This document shows, piece by piece, positions 27,329 through 39,016 of a stretch of DNA of 64,000 nt (position 1 is its first letter; each line of letters begins with the position of its first letter). Position numbers and translations under genes: made by a program. The notes beneath the pieces were generated by a model. That model was not told the origin of the DNA. It saw nothing but the letters and a program-made list of their open reading frames with translations, and did not search any database. The stretch is from contig JALORN010000013.1 of the NCBI GenBank assembly GCA_025458905.1, positions 144,688-208,687 of the forward strand, written 5' to 3'. The DNA comes from Steroidobacteraceae bacterium. Lineage in GTDB: Bacteria; Pseudomonadota; Gammaproteobacteria; Steroidobacterales; Steroidobacteraceae.

Positions 27329-27412
27329 CGGAGGGCGTGCTGGGCAGGGCTCGTCAGGGCTCGGCAGGGTGTGCGGCCGGGAAGCCGCTGCGGCGACCGG
27401 CACCCGTCCGGT

Positions 27413-28690
27413 TCAGCCCCCCTCGGCCAGCAGCTTCTCGACCAGGTCGGCGAAGTCGCGGCGCAGCCGGCGGTGGAACTCGCCGCTCGCCGGCGCGGCG
27501 AAACCGGTGTGGCTGCCGCGCACCCGGCCGTCGCGGCCGACGAAGAACGTGGTCGGCCAGGCGTTGAGGTTCTCCGCGCCCGGGATCTTCTCCCCGACCT
27601 GCGACGGCTCGCCGGCGAGCAGGTAGGTGTAGTCGATGCCGTAACGGGCGACGAACGCCTGCAGCCGCCGCGGGTCGGCGAGCTGCTCGGCCTCCTCGAA
27701 GCTCAGCGCGACGACCTCGAGCCCGAGACCCCGGTAGCGGCGGTAGAGCTCGGCGAGGAACGGCGCCTCGTCGTGGCAGTTCGGGCACCAGCTCCCGGTG
27801 ACGTTGACCACCAGCACCTTGCCCGCGAAGCGCGGATCGCGTTCCGTGACCTGCCGGCCGGCGAGGTCCGGGGCGCTGAAGGTGAACGGGCGCGAGGGAT
27901 CCTTCCAGCGCGTGTGGCGCGCGAAGTCCGAGGGCTCGATGCCGCTCGCCGAGGCGTCGCGCGGCCGGATCGCCGTGAACGACTGCGGGCCATAGGGGCT
28001 CTGCAGCGCGAGCTCGAGCCGCCCGTCGGCACGCGGCACGACGTCCAGCACGTAGGCGCGCGCGCCGTCGAAGTGATCGAGGCGGAAGCGCTCCCCGGTC
28101 CAGCCGCCGGTGAGCAGCCCCGTGTCGCCGTCGACGCGCAGGATCGCGGCCGAGACCTTCGAGCCGCGCTGCCGCACGATGAAGCGGTACGCCTGCTCGC
28201 CCTTCTTGCTGCCGGTCGGCAGCGTCCACAGCCCGGCGATGTCCGGCGCGCCCCGGGCCCAGGCCGGCGCGGCGCGGCGCGGCCGCAGCTCCAGCGCCCA
28301 GGGCCCGGTGCGGGTGGAGTAGGTGGCGCGCAGTTCCTCGCCCGCGAGCGTGCCGCGCAGCGTGGTCGCGTAGTGCGCGAAATCCAGGGCCAGGCGCTCG
28401 CCGTCGAGGCTCCCCGACGTGGAGCGAACGCGCTCGTCGCCGTTGAAGAAGGCCGCACGGGCGCCCGGGCCCTTCGCGTCGAGCTCGAGCTCGAGCGCGA
28501 CACGCACCACCAGGCCGTCGCGCCGCGCCTCGCCCTCCCAGATACGCGCCGCAGCCGCCGCACCGGGCGTCAAGAGCGCGAGCGCCAACGCGAGCGCCAG
28601 CGCCCGCCATGGCGCCGCGACGGGCAGGCGCGACGACGTCGGCCGTGCACGCGGCCGCGTGGCCGCTCGACCGGTTGAAGACAGCGACAT
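27413..28690 (-). CDS. Exported TlpA-like thiol-disulfide protein with long N-terminal region
   Basis: 425 aa. A Leu/Ala-rich signal segment (about 24-45, RALALALALALLTPGAAAAA) targets the periplasm. The N-terminal 260 residues resemble no family I can name. The C-terminal thioredoxin-like domain (about 275-425) has GKVLVVNVTGSWCPNCHDEA with active site CPNC, LGLEVVALSFEE, and NAWPTTFFVGRDG carrying the cis-Pro. It is likely a periplasmic thiol reductase or a TlpA/ResA-type protein. The start at 28690 is chosen for the signal sequence. Confidence 0.85.
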   Translation of the reverse strand: MSLSSTGRAATRPRARPTSSRLPVAAPWRALALALALALLTPGAAAAARIWEGEARRDGLVVRVALELELDAKGPGARAAFFNGDERVRSTSGSLDGERLALDFAHYATTLRGTLAGEELRATYSTRTGPWALELRPRRAAPAWARGAPDIAGLWTLPTGSKKGEQAYRFIVRQRGSKVSAAILRVDGDTGLLTGGWTGERFRLDHFDGARAYVLDVVPRADGRLELALQSPYGPQSFTAIRPRDASASGIEPSDFARHTRWKDPSRPFTFSAPDLAGRQVTERDPRFAGKVLVVNVTGSWCPNCHDEAPFLAELYRRYRGLGLEVVALSFEEAEQLADPRRLQAFVARYGIDYTYLLAGEPSQVGEKIPGAENLNAWPTTFFVGRDGRVRGSHTGFAAPASGEFHRRLRRDFADLVEKLLAEGG

Positions 28691-28793
28691 CCAGACCTCT
28701 GCCACGAATCGGCGCACGCTAGCGCCGCCGGGCCGGGCGCGGCCAATGCCGGCTCGGCATGGCGACCATGCCAGGCGTTCTAGCACCGCCGGA

Positions 28794-29339
28794 TCAACGC
28801 AACCCGCTGCCGGCTCCCGGGAACCGCCCCGCGTCGAACGCGTCCATGAACCCGAAGTGGCGCAGGTCGCGGATGCGCATCGGGTAGAGCATGCCGAGCA
28901 GGTGGTCGACCTCGTGCTGCACGACCCGCGCGTGGAAGCCCTCGACCGAGCGGTCGACGCTGGCGCCGTGCTCGTCGACGCCCTGGTAGCGGATCCGGCG
29001 CCAGCGCGGCACGAGCCCCCGCATCCCGGGCACCGAGAGGCAGCCTTCCCAGCCTTCCTCGATCTCGTCCGACAGCGGCGTGATCACCGGGTTGATCAGC
29101 ACCGTGTCGGGCACCGGCGCCGCGTCGGGATAGCGCGGGCTGTGCTCGAGGCCGAAGATCACCAACTGCAGCGGCACGCCGACCTGCGGCGCGGCGAGCC
29201 CGGCGCCGTCGAGCGAGCGCATGGTGTCCCGCATGTCGGCGAGCAGGGCCGCGAGCGCCGGGTCGCGCAGGTCGCCGACCGGCGCCGACGGCTGCAGCAG
29301 CCTCGGGTCGCCCATGCGCAGCACTTCCCTGATCGCCAT
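28794..29339 (-). CDS. def: Peptide deformylase
   Basis: 181 aa. It removes the formyl group from nascent proteins. All three motifs are intact: [13 protein letters not shown] (motif 1), EGCLSVPG (motif 2, metal Cys) and QHEVDHLLG (motif 3, HExxH-type with Asp in place of the second Glu-adjacent position). No fmt is adjacent, so this may be a second deformylase apart from a def-fmt operon. The frame remains open upstream, but the ATG at 29339 ([16 protein letters not shown]) is the family start. It is 20 bp downstream of the isoaspartyl peptidase gene. Confidence 0.95.
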   Translation of the reverse strand: MAIREVLRMGDPRLLQPSAPVGDLRDPALAALLADMRDTMRSLDGAGLAAPQVGVPLQLVIFGLEHSPRYPDAAPVPDTVLINPVITPLSDEIEEGWEGCLSVPGMRGLVPRWRRIRYQGVDEHGASVDRSVEGFHARVVQHEVDHLLGMLYPMRIRDLRHFGFMDAFDAGRFPGAGSGLR

Positions 29340-29359
29340 CCCGGCCCCGCCTCCGCCGC

Positions 29360-30382
29360 TCAGTCCCGATCGTAGTCCGGCGGCTCGCGCAGGATCGCGA
29401 TGCTGCGCCGGCCGCGCGAGTCGCGCATCGCGCGGAACATGCCGTCGCTGTTGAACTCCATCACCACGCCGCCGGCGCGGTCGATCGCGATCACGCCGCC
29501 GTCGCCGCCGCGCTCCTCGAGCTTGCGGTGGATCACCTCGCGCACCGCGCGCTCCAGCGACCAGCCGCGATACTCCACCAGCGCGCAGATGTCGTAGGCC
29601 ACCACCGAGCGGATGAAGTACTCGCCGTGGCCGGTCGCCGACACGGCGCAGGACGCGTTGTTGGCATAGGTGCCGGCGCCGATGATCGGCGAGTCGCCGA
29701 CGCGTCCCCAGCGCTTGCCGGTCATGCCGCCGGTCGAGGTCGCCGCCGCCAGGTTGCCGTTGCGGTCGATCGCGACCGCGCCCACGGTGCCCAGGCCCTG
29801 CAGCTCGTTGCGCGGCTGCGCGCGCCCGCTCAGCACGCGATCGAGCTGCTCGCGGCGCAGCGGCGTCTGGAACCAGGAGTTCGGCACGAGGGAGAAGCCC
29901 TGCTCGATCGCGAACTCCTCGGCGCCGCTGCCGAACAGCATCACGTGCGGCGACGCCTCCATCACCCGGCGCGCGAGGTCGATGGGGTTGCGGATGTGGC
30001 GGATGCCGGCGACCGCGCCGGCGCGCAGGTGGCGGCCGTCCATGATCGAGGCGTCGAGCTCGGCCTCGCCCTCGTGCGTCAGCACCGCGCCGCGCCCCGC
30101 GTTGAACAGCGGGTTGTCCTCGAGCAGCCGCACCGCCGTGGCCACGGCGTCGAGGCTCGAGCCGCCGGCCTCGAGCACCGCGTAGCCGGCGTCGAGCGCC
30201 TCGGCGAGCCCGGCGCGGTATTCGGCGCCGCCGTCGGCGCCGAGCTGCCCGGCGTTCATGCTGCCGGCCCCGCCATGGATCGCGATCGAGATCATCCGAC
30301 GCTCCGCCGACATGCCGGGGCCGGCCGCGGCGAGGAGACCCGCGACGCCCAGCAGCCAGAATGCCGTGTTGCGGCGAGCCAT
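29360..30382 (-). CDS. Exported isoaspartyl peptidase / L-asparaginase (Ntn hydrolase)
   Basis: 340 aa. It has a signal peptide ([19 protein letters not shown]) followed by [15 protein letters not shown], the family's N-terminal signature. The autocatalytic cleavage site is [20 protein letters not shown], where the Thr becomes the N-terminal nucleophile of the beta subunit, and [14 protein letters not shown] forms the substrate pocket. It hydrolyses beta-aspartyl dipeptides and asparagine. The signal sequence places it in the periplasm, unlike cytosolic E. coli IaaA. It is probably co-transcribed with def. Confidence 0.92.
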   Translation of the reverse strand: MARRNTAFWLLGVAGLLAAAGPGMSAERRMISIAIHGGAGSMNAGQLGADGGAEYRAGLAEALDAGYAVLEAGGSSLDAVATAVRLLEDNPLFNAGRGAVLTHEGEAELDASIMDGRHLRAGAVAGIRHIRNPIDLARRVMEASPHVMLFGSGAEEFAIEQGFSLVPNSWFQTPLRREQLDRVLSGRAQPRNELQGLGTVGAVAIDRNGNLAAATSTGGMTGKRWGRVGDSPIIGAGTYANNASCAVSATGHGEYFIRSVVAYDICALVEYRGWSLERAVREVIHRKLEERGGDGGVIAIDRAGGVVMEFNSDGMFRAMRDSRGRRSIAILREPPDYDRD

Positions 30383-30604
30383 CGGTTTCCCCAGTGAGCC
30401 GCGCGTCCTTGCGCCCGCACCATTCTAGCCCCAGCTCCGGTCCCGGCAGGCACCATCCTGCGCGTCCACACCGCCCGCGTGACCGCGGCCCCGGCCGCCG
30501 TCGTTCCGGCACGTGGACGGAGGGGGATGCCGGCCCCCGGGATGGGCCGGCCAGACCGGGCGGCGCTTTTGCGTTGCCCCCCGAATCTCGTTACCGTCCC
30601 CTCG

Positions 30605-32065
30605 ATGCAACACCCGACCCTGCGCTTCGACCGGCGCTTCCTCGCGATCGCCGCGCTGCTGTTCGGCGGCGCCCTGCTGATGGTCTTCGGCGGCTTCGGC
30701 CCCTCCGCCCGGGCGCTCGCCGTGGCCCTGGTCGCCCTCTCGATCGCCGCGATCGTGCTCGCGCCGCTGCCGGCCGGCACCCGCGGCCTGGTCTGCGCGG
30801 TGATGCTCGGCCTCGCCACCGGCATTGCGTCGGTCAACCTGTTCGCGATCGGCATCTTCCAGGGCCCGATCACCCGCGAGTTCGGCTGGACCCAGACGCA
30901 GTACTCCATCGTCACCCTGATCGGCACGCTGGTGACGGTGGCCTCGTCGCTGTACATCGGGCGGCTGTTCGACCGCCAGGGGGTGCGGCGCTGGGCGATG
31001 GTCTCCACGGTGCTGTTCGCGCTGCTGCTCGCCTCGCTCTACTGGTTGACCGACAGCCTGCTGCACTTCTACCTGGTGTTCGCGATCGTGCCGATCCTCG
31101 GCGCCGGCACCTCCTCGATCGCCTACTCGCGGGTGGTCGCCCGCTGGTTCGACCAGCGCCGCGGCCAGGCCTTCGGCGCCGCGCTCGCCGGGATCGGCAT
31201 CGGCGGCGCGCTGCTCTCGCCGCTGTCGCAATTCCTCATTTCCGAGGTCGGCTGGCGCGGCGCCTACGTCGGGCTCGGGCTGCTGAACCTCGTGGTGACG
31301 CTGCCGGTGGTCGCCTGGCTGCTGTACGACTCGCCGGCGGAGCGCGGCCTCGGCCTCGACGGCCAGCCGCTGGCGTCGGGCGGGCGGCTCGAGGCCGGCA
31401 AGCGCGACGTCCCGGTCCTCGGCTACACGGCCGCGCAGTCGCGGCGCCAGCCGCGCTTCTGGCAGATGATCGCGGCCTTCCTGCTGCTGTCGTTCGCGAT
31501 CGGCGGCGTGATGCTGCCGCTGGTGCCGATCCTGCGCGCGCGCGGCGTCTCGCCGGCGGACGCCGCGGCGGTGCAGGGCGCGCTCGGCCTCGCGCTGATC
31601 GTCGGCCGCGCGTTCGCCGGCTTCCTGATGGACCGCATCTTCGTGCCGTACGTCGCCGCCTCGATCCTCGCCTTCCCGATCGTCGGCGTCGCCCTGCTCG
31701 CGCTCGGCGCCACCGGGCCCGCGGCGATCGTCGCCGCGGTGTGCCTCGGCCTCGCCGCCGGTGCCGAGCTCGACGTGATCGCGGTGCTGATCACGCGCTA
31801 CTTCGGCACGCGGGCCTACGCCGAGAACTACGGCTGGCAGTACGCCGCCTGGACGCTCGGCTCGGGCACCGCGCCGATCCTGACCAACCGGGTGTACGAC
31901 CTGACCGGCTCGCACACCGCGATCCTCTGGGTCTACATGGGGTTGTTCGCCGCGGCCGCGTTGCTGGTGCTGCGCCTCGGGCCGTATCCGCGGCTCGAGC
32001 CGCCGGCACCAGCCGCCGGCGGGGCGCCGGCCGTCGCGGCGGGCGGCGTGGCCGCGGGCGGCTGA
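30605..32065 (+). CDS. Major facilitator superfamily transporter (monocarboxylate/oxalate-formate-like)
   Basis: 486 aa. Two leading helices (about 10-60) precede a 12-helix MFS core beginning near residue 65. IGIFQGPITREFGWTQTQYS, LGAGTSSIAYSRVVARWFDQ and AAGAELDVIAVLITRYFG are typical of the OxlT/MCT-like group. The window holds a second member (57029-58300) sharing GPxTREFGW and GAExDxxA...RYFG. The substrate is probably a small carboxylate (inference). The C-terminal 25 residues are Ala/Gly/Pro-rich. The start at 30605 is chosen because upstream codons lack membrane character. Confidence 0.88.
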   Translation: MQHPTLRFDRRFLAIAALLFGGALLMVFGGFGPSARALAVALVALSIAAIVLAPLPAGTRGLVCAVMLGLATGIASVNLFAIGIFQGPITREFGWTQTQYSIVTLIGTLVTVASSLYIGRLFDRQGVRRWAMVSTVLFALLLASLYWLTDSLLHFYLVFAIVPILGAGTSSIAYSRVVARWFDQRRGQAFGAALAGIGIGGALLSPLSQFLISEVGWRGAYVGLGLLNLVVTLPVVAWLLYDSPAERGLGLDGQPLASGGRLEAGKRDVPVLGYTAAQSRRQPRFWQMIAAFLLLSFAIGGVMLPLVPILRARGVSPADAAAVQGALGLALIVGRAFAGFLMDRIFVPYVAASILAFPIVGVALLALGATGPAAIVAAVCLGLAAGAELDVIAVLITRYFGTRAYAENYGWQYAAWTLGSGTAPILTNRVYDLTGSHTAILWVYMGLFAAAALLVLRLGPYPRLEPPAPAAGGAPAVAAGGVAAGG

Positions 32066-32120
32066 CACCGCGCCCCCGGCCGGCGCCGCCGCCGTCCGGC
32101 GGCGCGGCGCGGCGCGCGGC

Positions 32121-33918
<1,798 letters not shown>

Positions 33919-34116
33919 CGAAGCGCGCCTCGAACCCGGCGCCTGCGCGGCCGCCGGCCGCCCAGACCGCCTCCGCACGCGGGCCCGCACACTGCCGCGT
34001 GCGGCAGCCTCACGTGGAATGCGCCCGGATCCCGGGATGCGCGCGGCTTGCGCACGGCGGATGCCGCCGCTAGCGTGCACGCTCCACGCAATCCGCAGGC
34101 ACCCACGAGGACGGCG

Positions 34117-35091
34117 ATGACGAAGGCGATCAGGATCGAGCGGCACGGTGGGCCCGAGGCCCTGCAGTACGTCGACGTCGAGGTCGGCGCGCCCGGCCCC
34201 GACGAGGTGCAGCTGCGGCACACCGCGATCGGCATCAACTACATCGACGTCTACGATCGCACCGGCCTCTACCCGATGCCGCTGCCCGGCGGCCTCGGCC
34301 GCGAGGCCGCGGGCGTCGTGCTCGCGGTCGGCCGGAAGGTGAAGGGCTTCCGCAGGGGCGATCGTGTCGCCTACGTGCACACCGCGCCCGGCGCCTATGC
34401 CGAGGTGCGCAACGTCCCGGCCGCGCGCCTCGTCAAGGTGCCGAAGTCGATCAGCGACGAGCAGGCCGCCGCGATGATGCTGAAGGGCCTGACCGCGCAG
34501 TACCTGCTGCGCCGCACCTACCGCGTGAAGCGCGGCGACTGGATCCTGGTGCATGCAGCCGCGGGAGGCGTGGGGCTCATCCTCACCCAGTGGGCGCGTG
34601 CGCTCGGCGCCAGGGTGATCGGCGTCGTCGGCTCGGACGCCAAGGCGCAGCTCGCCAGGCGCCACGGCTGCCACCACGTTCTGGTGAGCGGCCGCGACGA
34701 CCTGGTCGCCTCCGTCAAGAAGCTCACCAAGAATGCCGGCGTCGCCGTGGTCTACGACTCGGTGGGGGCCGATACCTTCATCCCCTCGCTCGACTGCCTC
34801 GCGCCCCTCGGCATGATGGTCACCTACGGCAATGCCTCGGGTCCCGTGCCGCCGTTCTCGCCGCTCGAGCTCTCCAAGCGCGGCTCGCTGTTCCTGACCC
34901 GCCCCTCGCTGTTCGCCTACATCGCCCAGCGGCGCGATCTCGACGCGATGGCCCGCGACCTGTTCCGCGCCGTCTCGAGCCGCAAGGTCAAGATCGTCAT
35001 CGGCCAGCGCTACCCGCTCGCCGAGGCCGGCCAGGCCCACGCCGACCTCGAGGCCCGCAAGACCACCGGCTCCACCGTCCTCATCCCCTAG
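34117..35091 (+). CDS. NADPH:quinone reductase (QOR family)
   Basis: 324 aa, zinc-free MDR superfamily. It begins MTKAIRIERHGGPEALQYVD, with HTAIGINYIDVYDRTGLYP and the NADPH-binding DWILVHAAAGGVGLILTQWA (AAGGVG glycine motif). These match QorA, which reduces quinones by one electron. The start at 34117 is preceded by CACGAGGACGGCG. Its TAG is immediately followed by a copy of the dispersed repeat and the convergent sensor kinase gene. Confidence 0.92.
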   Translation: MTKAIRIERHGGPEALQYVDVEVGAPGPDEVQLRHTAIGINYIDVYDRTGLYPMPLPGGLGREAAGVVLAVGRKVKGFRRGDRVAYVHTAPGAYAEVRNVPAARLVKVPKSISDEQAAAMMLKGLTAQYLLRRTYRVKRGDWILVHAAAGGVGLILTQWARALGARVIGVVGSDAKAQLARRHGCHHVLVSGRDDLVASVKKLTKNAGVAVVYDSVGADTFIPSLDCLAPLGMMVTYGNASGPVPPFSPLELSKRGSLFLTRPSLFAYIAQRRDLDAMARDLFRAVSSRKVKIVIGQRYPLAEAGQAHADLEARKTTGSTVLIP

Positions 35092-35119
35092 AAAAAAGGG
35101 GACGGATTTATTTTTCCGG
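35092..35119 (+). repeat. Dispersed GGGGACRGATTTATTT repeat, single arm
   Basis: A6-GGGGACGGATTTATTTTT followed by CCGG, starting at the base after the qor stop. The TTA within it (35108-35110) is the stop codon of the convergent sensor kinase, so the repeat has become the 3' end of that gene. Confidence 0.75.
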
Positions 35120-37210
35120 GAAAGCCGGCAGCGACAGGCTCACGGTCGTGCCTGCACCCGGGGTGCTCTCGATCTCCAGTCGCCCACCGGACTGCAGCGC
35201 GAACCCGTGCACCATGCTGAGCCCCAGGCCGGCGCCGGATCCGACCTCCCGCGTCGAGAAGAACGGCTCCTTGGCATGCGCGAGCACCTCGGGGCTCATC
35301 CCGGCTCCGGCGTCGCGGACGACGATGCGCACGAGCCCCGGATCGTGGGCCTCGACGCCGAGGTGCACCTCGGCGCCCGGTCGCGACGCGTCGCGCGCGT
35401 TGGCGAGCAGGTTGACCAGCGCCGCGGCGAGCTGGCTCGGGTCGCAGCGTACGACGGCGCCGGGCGAGCCCACGTCGATGACCAGCCGGGCCTGCTCGCC
35501 GAGCGCGCGTGCCAGCAGCGGCCGTCGCGCCGCCAGCCACGACTGCAGGTGGACCGGTTCGGGCACGACGCTCTGCTGGCGGGAGAAGCCCAGCATCTGA
35601 CTGGTGATGCGCGCGCCGGTCTGCCCGGCCTCGTCGATCTCGCCGAGCAGGTCGACCGCGCCCGGCACCCCATCGATCCCGCTGCGGCGCCGCAGCAGGC
35701 CGCTCGCCTGCAGCACTATGGTCATCAGGTTGTTGAACTCGTGGGCGACGCCGCCCGAGAGCCGCGCCAGCGCATCGAGGCGCTCCTGGGTGGCGCGGCG
35801 CGCCGCTTCGGTCCGGGCCTGCCGCTGCCAGAAGAACGTCGTGGCAGCCAGTGCCAGCAGCGCCAGGACCGAGCCGGCGACCACGAGGTCGCGCATCCGC
35901 TCCGCCGCGCCCACCCGGACCTTTTCCTGCGCGGCCTCCGCGCGCGCGCGCTGCAAGGCGGCCTGCCGGCGCTGCAGTTCCGACTCGCGTCGCTCCGCCT
36001 GGAAGCGCGCGTTCAGCACGGCGAGCCGCGCGGCATTGCCCGAGCGGGCGTCCTCCTCGAGCAGGCGGATGCGTTCCTGGGCGTCCTCGAAGGCCCCGCG
36101 CCAGTCACCCAGGTGGGCTCGGGCCGCCGCGCGTGCCATGTACATCGGTGAACGCAGTCGCTGCGACACCACGCCGCTGCGCGCCTCCAGTGCGTGCGTC
36201 AGCAGCGGCAACGCGCTGGCGTGGCGGCCGAGCTGCACCTCGAGCTCGCCGAGGCGGCCGGTCTCGAGGTTCTCGATGTCCCGCCTGCCACCGGCACGTG
36301 CCGCGCGCAGCGCGCCCTCGCAGACCGGGCGTGCCTCGTCCGGGCGGTTCGCGAGGACGTGCAGCTGGCACAGGCGATCCTGCACGAAGACCAGTCGGCT
36401 GGCGGCGCCCGCATCCCCGAGCAGCTGCGCCGCGAGACGCAGGTCGCGCTCCGCCGCGACCAGCTCGCCCGCGTTCAGGCTGGCGTTGCCGCGGCGGAAA
36501 TAGGCATCGCCCAGCTCCTGCCCACGCCCGCTGCCCTGGAAGTGCCGCACGGCCTCGTCGCCGAACCGCCAGGCGTCCTCGTGCAGCCCGATCACGGAAT
36601 ACGCGGCGCCGAGGATGTTGCCGGCGTAGATGCGCCAGCGCACACGCCCGGCGGTGCTGGCTGCTTCGTAGGCCTGGATCAGGTCCTCGATCGCCGCTGC
36701 GGTCTGGTCGATGCGGAAGCGCAGGTAGCCGCGATCGACCAGGGCGCAGAGCCGGTGCGGCGCCTCGTCGGGAATCGTCGCGAGGTGGGCTTCCATCTGC
36801 TGCGCGGCGCGCCGGGCGTCGCCGAGCGCCTCGACCAGCATGATGCGGTGGCTCTCGATCCGGTCACGCAGCGACCGCCCATCGCCGGGCTGCAGCGCGG
36901 CGCGCGCGCCGGCGAGCGAGCGTGACGCCGCGTCGAACTGCCCGAGTTCCCCCTGGATGTCGGCGAGCAAGGCCAGCCGGTGCGCCGGCGACAGCGCCGG
37001 GTCCGGCGCCGCGGGCCTGCCCTCGGCGATCTCGCGCTGCAACGAGCGAGCCGCCGCGAGCGGGTCCCGCAGCACGCGCTCGGTCCACGGACCGTCCTCG
37101 TTCGCCATGTCGCCGTAGCAGATCCACGCCGCGGCCGGCGCCGCCGTTCCGGCAAGCCAGAGCGCGAACGCCGCGGCGGCCAGGCGAGGGGCGGCTCGAC
37201 GCACGGACAC
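35108..37210 (-). CDS. TPR-containing sensor histidine kinase
   Basis: 700 aa. It has a signal/anchor (AAAAFALWLAGTAAPAAAW), a periplasmic region of tetratricopeptide-like helices (about 50-420), a coiled-coil stretch (RRESELQRRQAALQRARAEA), one membrane helix (about 443-462, VVAGSVLALLALAATTFFW) and a cytoplasmic kinase. The dimerisation box is LSGGVAHEFNNLMT with phospho-acceptor His490, and the ATPase has N (NLLANARDAS), G1 (VVRDAGAGMS) and G2 (GSGAGLGLSMV) boxes. No receiver domain or response regulator gene is adjacent, so it is an orphan. The signal is unknown. The stop codon lies in a dispersed repeat. Confidence 0.9.
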   Translation of the reverse strand: MSVRRAAPRLAAAAFALWLAGTAAPAAAWICYGDMANEDGPWTERVLRDPLAAARSLQREIAEGRPAAPDPALSPAHRLALLADIQGELGQFDAASRSLAGARAALQPGDGRSLRDRIESHRIMLVEALGDARRAAQQMEAHLATIPDEAPHRLCALVDRGYLRFRIDQTAAAIEDLIQAYEAASTAGRVRWRIYAGNILGAAYSVIGLHEDAWRFGDEAVRHFQGSGRGQELGDAYFRRGNASLNAGELVAAERDLRLAAQLLGDAGAASRLVFVQDRLCQLHVLANRPDEARPVCEGALRAARAGGRRDIENLETGRLGELEVQLGRHASALPLLTHALEARSGVVSQRLRSPMYMARAAARAHLGDWRGAFEDAQERIRLLEEDARSGNAARLAVLNARFQAERRESELQRRQAALQRARAEAAQEKVRVGAAERMRDLVVAGSVLALLALAATTFFWQRQARTEAARRATQERLDALARLSGGVAHEFNNLMTIVLQASGLLRRRSGIDGVPGAVDLLGEIDEAGQTGARITSQMLGFSRQQSVVPEPVHLQSWLAARRPLLARALGEQARLVIDVGSPGAVVRCDPSQLAAALVNLLANARDASRPGAEVHLGVEAHDPGLVRIVVRDAGAGMSPEVLAHAKEPFFSTREVGSGAGLGLSMVHGFALQSGGRLEIESTPGAGTTVSLSLPAFPEK

Positions 37211-37234
37211 TGATCGAAGGGAAGGGGCGAGTCG

Positions 37235-38359
37235 CTAGAGCAGGACGACCTGGCGGACACCCTCGCCGCGGGCGAGGCGGTCGAACCCGGCATTCAGGTC
37301 GTCGAGCGGCAGCGTCTCGGACAGCAGCCGATCGACCGGCAAGCGGCCCTGCTGGTACCACTCGACGTAGCGCGGGATGTCGCGCGAGGGGACGCAGCTG
37401 CCGAGGTAGCTGCCCTTGATGGTGCGCTCCTCCGCGACGATGTTGACGTGCGGCACCGCGAACATCGCCTGGGGATGCGAGAGGCCCGCGGTGACGGTCG
37501 AGCCGCCCCGGCGGGTGACCTTGTAGGCCAGCTCCATCGCCTTGACGGAGCCCGCCATCTCGAAGGCGTAGTCGACGCCGCCGCGGGTGGCCTCGCGGAT
37601 CGCCTCGACCACGTTCGCGCCGGCGGCATCGAAGGTGTGCGTGGCACCGAGCTCGCGGGCGATGGCGAGCTTCTGCGGCGAGAGATCGACGGCGACGATC
37701 GTGTGCGCGTCGCGCACCCTGGCACCGAGCAGCGCGGCGAGCCCGACGCCCCCGAGGCCCACGACCGCGACGCTGCGCCGCAGTGGCAGGTCGGCGGTGT
37801 TGATCACCGCGCCGGTGCCGGTGATCACCGCGCAGCCGAACACCGCCGCGTGCGCGAAGTCCAGGCTGCGATCGACGCGCACCACGGAGTTGCGCGACAC
37901 GGTCGCGAACTCGGCGAAGGCCGAGACGCCGAGGTGGTGATGGAGGTCCGCGCCGGCGCGATGCAGCCGCCGCGCGCCGCCGATCAGCGTGCCGGCGGTG
38001 TTCGACGCCGCGCCCGGCTCGCACAACGCGGGCCGGCCCGACTCGCAAGGCCCGCAGTGCCCGCAGCTCGGCACGAAGGCGGTGACCACGTGGTCGCCCA
38101 CCTTCAGGTCCGTGACCCCCGCGCCGAGTTCCTCGACGACGCCGGCGCCCTCGTGGCCGAGCACCATCGGCAGCGGCCGCGGCCGGTTGCCGTCGATCAC
38201 CGAGAGGTCCGAGTGGCACAGCCCGACCGCGCGCATCCGCAGCAGCACCTCGCCGGCTCCCGGCGGGTCGAGCTCGACGTCGGTGATCTCCAGCGGGAGG
38301 GACTCGGCGTAGGGCGACGGGGCGCCCGTCTTCGTCAGGATCGCGGCACGGGTCTTCAT
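37235..38359 (-). CDS. Zinc-dependent class III-like alcohol dehydrogenase
   Basis: 374 aa. Catalytic zinc ligands are in GLCHSDLSVIDG and GHEGAGVVEELG; the structural-zinc loop is CGHCGPCESGRPALC (four Cys). NAD binding is VAVVGLGGVGLAALLGA. It resembles the S-(hydroxymethyl)glutathione/aryl-alcohol dehydrogenase group (AdhC/XylB-like). LSHPQAMFAVP and IKGSYLGSCVPSRDIPRYV match the 'Zn-dependent alcohol dehydrogenase' subgroup used for aromatic or medium-chain alcohols. The start at 38359 is followed by family sequence MKTRAAILTK. Confidence 0.9.
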   Translation of the reverse strand: MKTRAAILTKTGAPSPYAESLPLEITDVELDPPGAGEVLLRMRAVGLCHSDLSVIDGNRPRPLPMVLGHEGAGVVEELGAGVTDLKVGDHVVTAFVPSCGHCGPCESGRPALCEPGAASNTAGTLIGGARRLHRAGADLHHHLGVSAFAEFATVSRNSVVRVDRSLDFAHAAVFGCAVITGTGAVINTADLPLRRSVAVVGLGGVGLAALLGARVRDAHTIVAVDLSPQKLAIARELGATHTFDAAGANVVEAIREATRGGVDYAFEMAGSVKAMELAYKVTRRGGSTVTAGLSHPQAMFAVPHVNIVAEERTIKGSYLGSCVPSRDIPRYVEWYQQGRLPVDRLLSETLPLDDLNAGFDRLARGEGVRQVVLL

Positions 38360-38546
38360 GGCCGACACCGTAGGGGTGGGCGGCGGGCGGCGCAACTTCG
38401 GCTGCCGGCGGCGCGCCGCCGCGACCGGTAGACGACCGGCATGCGCTGCCGCGAGGGCGGGCGGCCCGGGCCCGCGCCGCGGCGGCTGACACGCACGGCC
38501 GCTGCGCCGACAATGCCGGCCGGTCCAGCTCCACAGGATCCCCTCG

Positions 38547-38993
38547 ATGAGCGAGCGTCTTCCCGTACCCGTGCGCGGCGACTTCCGCGTTTTCCGCCCG
38601 ATGCAGACCCGGTGGATGGACAACGACGTCTATGGCCACGTGAACAACGTCGTCTACTACTCGTATTTCGACACCGCCGTGAACGGTTACCTGATCGACG
38701 CGACCGGCACGGACATCCGCCAGCTGCCGGCGATCGGCGTGGTCGCGGAGACCGGCTGCCGCTACTTCGAGTCGGTGTCTTTCCCCGACGCGCTCGAGGT
38801 CGGGCTGGCGGTGGAGCGGCTCGGCCGCAGCAGCGTCGTCTACGCGCTCGGCATCTTCGTTGCCGGCCGCGACGCGGCGGCCGCGGCAGGCCGCTTCGTG
38901 CACGTCTACGTGGATTCGGCGCAGCGCGGCACCGTGCCGGTGCCCGACGCGATCCGCGCCGCCGTCGGTCCGCTGCTGCGCGCCGGCGGCTGA
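38547..38993 (+). CDS. Acyl-CoA thioesterase (YbgC/4HBT hotdog family)
   Basis: 148 aa. QTRWMDNDVYGHVNNVVYYS is the 4-hydroxybenzoyl-CoA thioesterase signature, with the catalytic Asp in DNDVYGHVNN. GVVAETGCRYFESVSFPDA completes the hotdog core. It hydrolyses acyl-CoA thioesters; chain preference is unknown. It is divergent from the alcohol dehydrogenase (188 bp) and convergent with ilvN. Confidence 0.9.
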   Translation: MSERLPVPVRGDFRVFRPMQTRWMDNDVYGHVNNVVYYSYFDTAVNGYLIDATGTDIRQLPAIGVVAETGCRYFESVSFPDALEVGLAVERLGRSSVVYALGIFVAGRDAAAAAGRFVHVYVDSAQRGTVPVPDAIRAAVGPLLRAGG

Positions 38994-39016
38994 GGCGGCG
39001 CGGCGGCCCGCGATCC

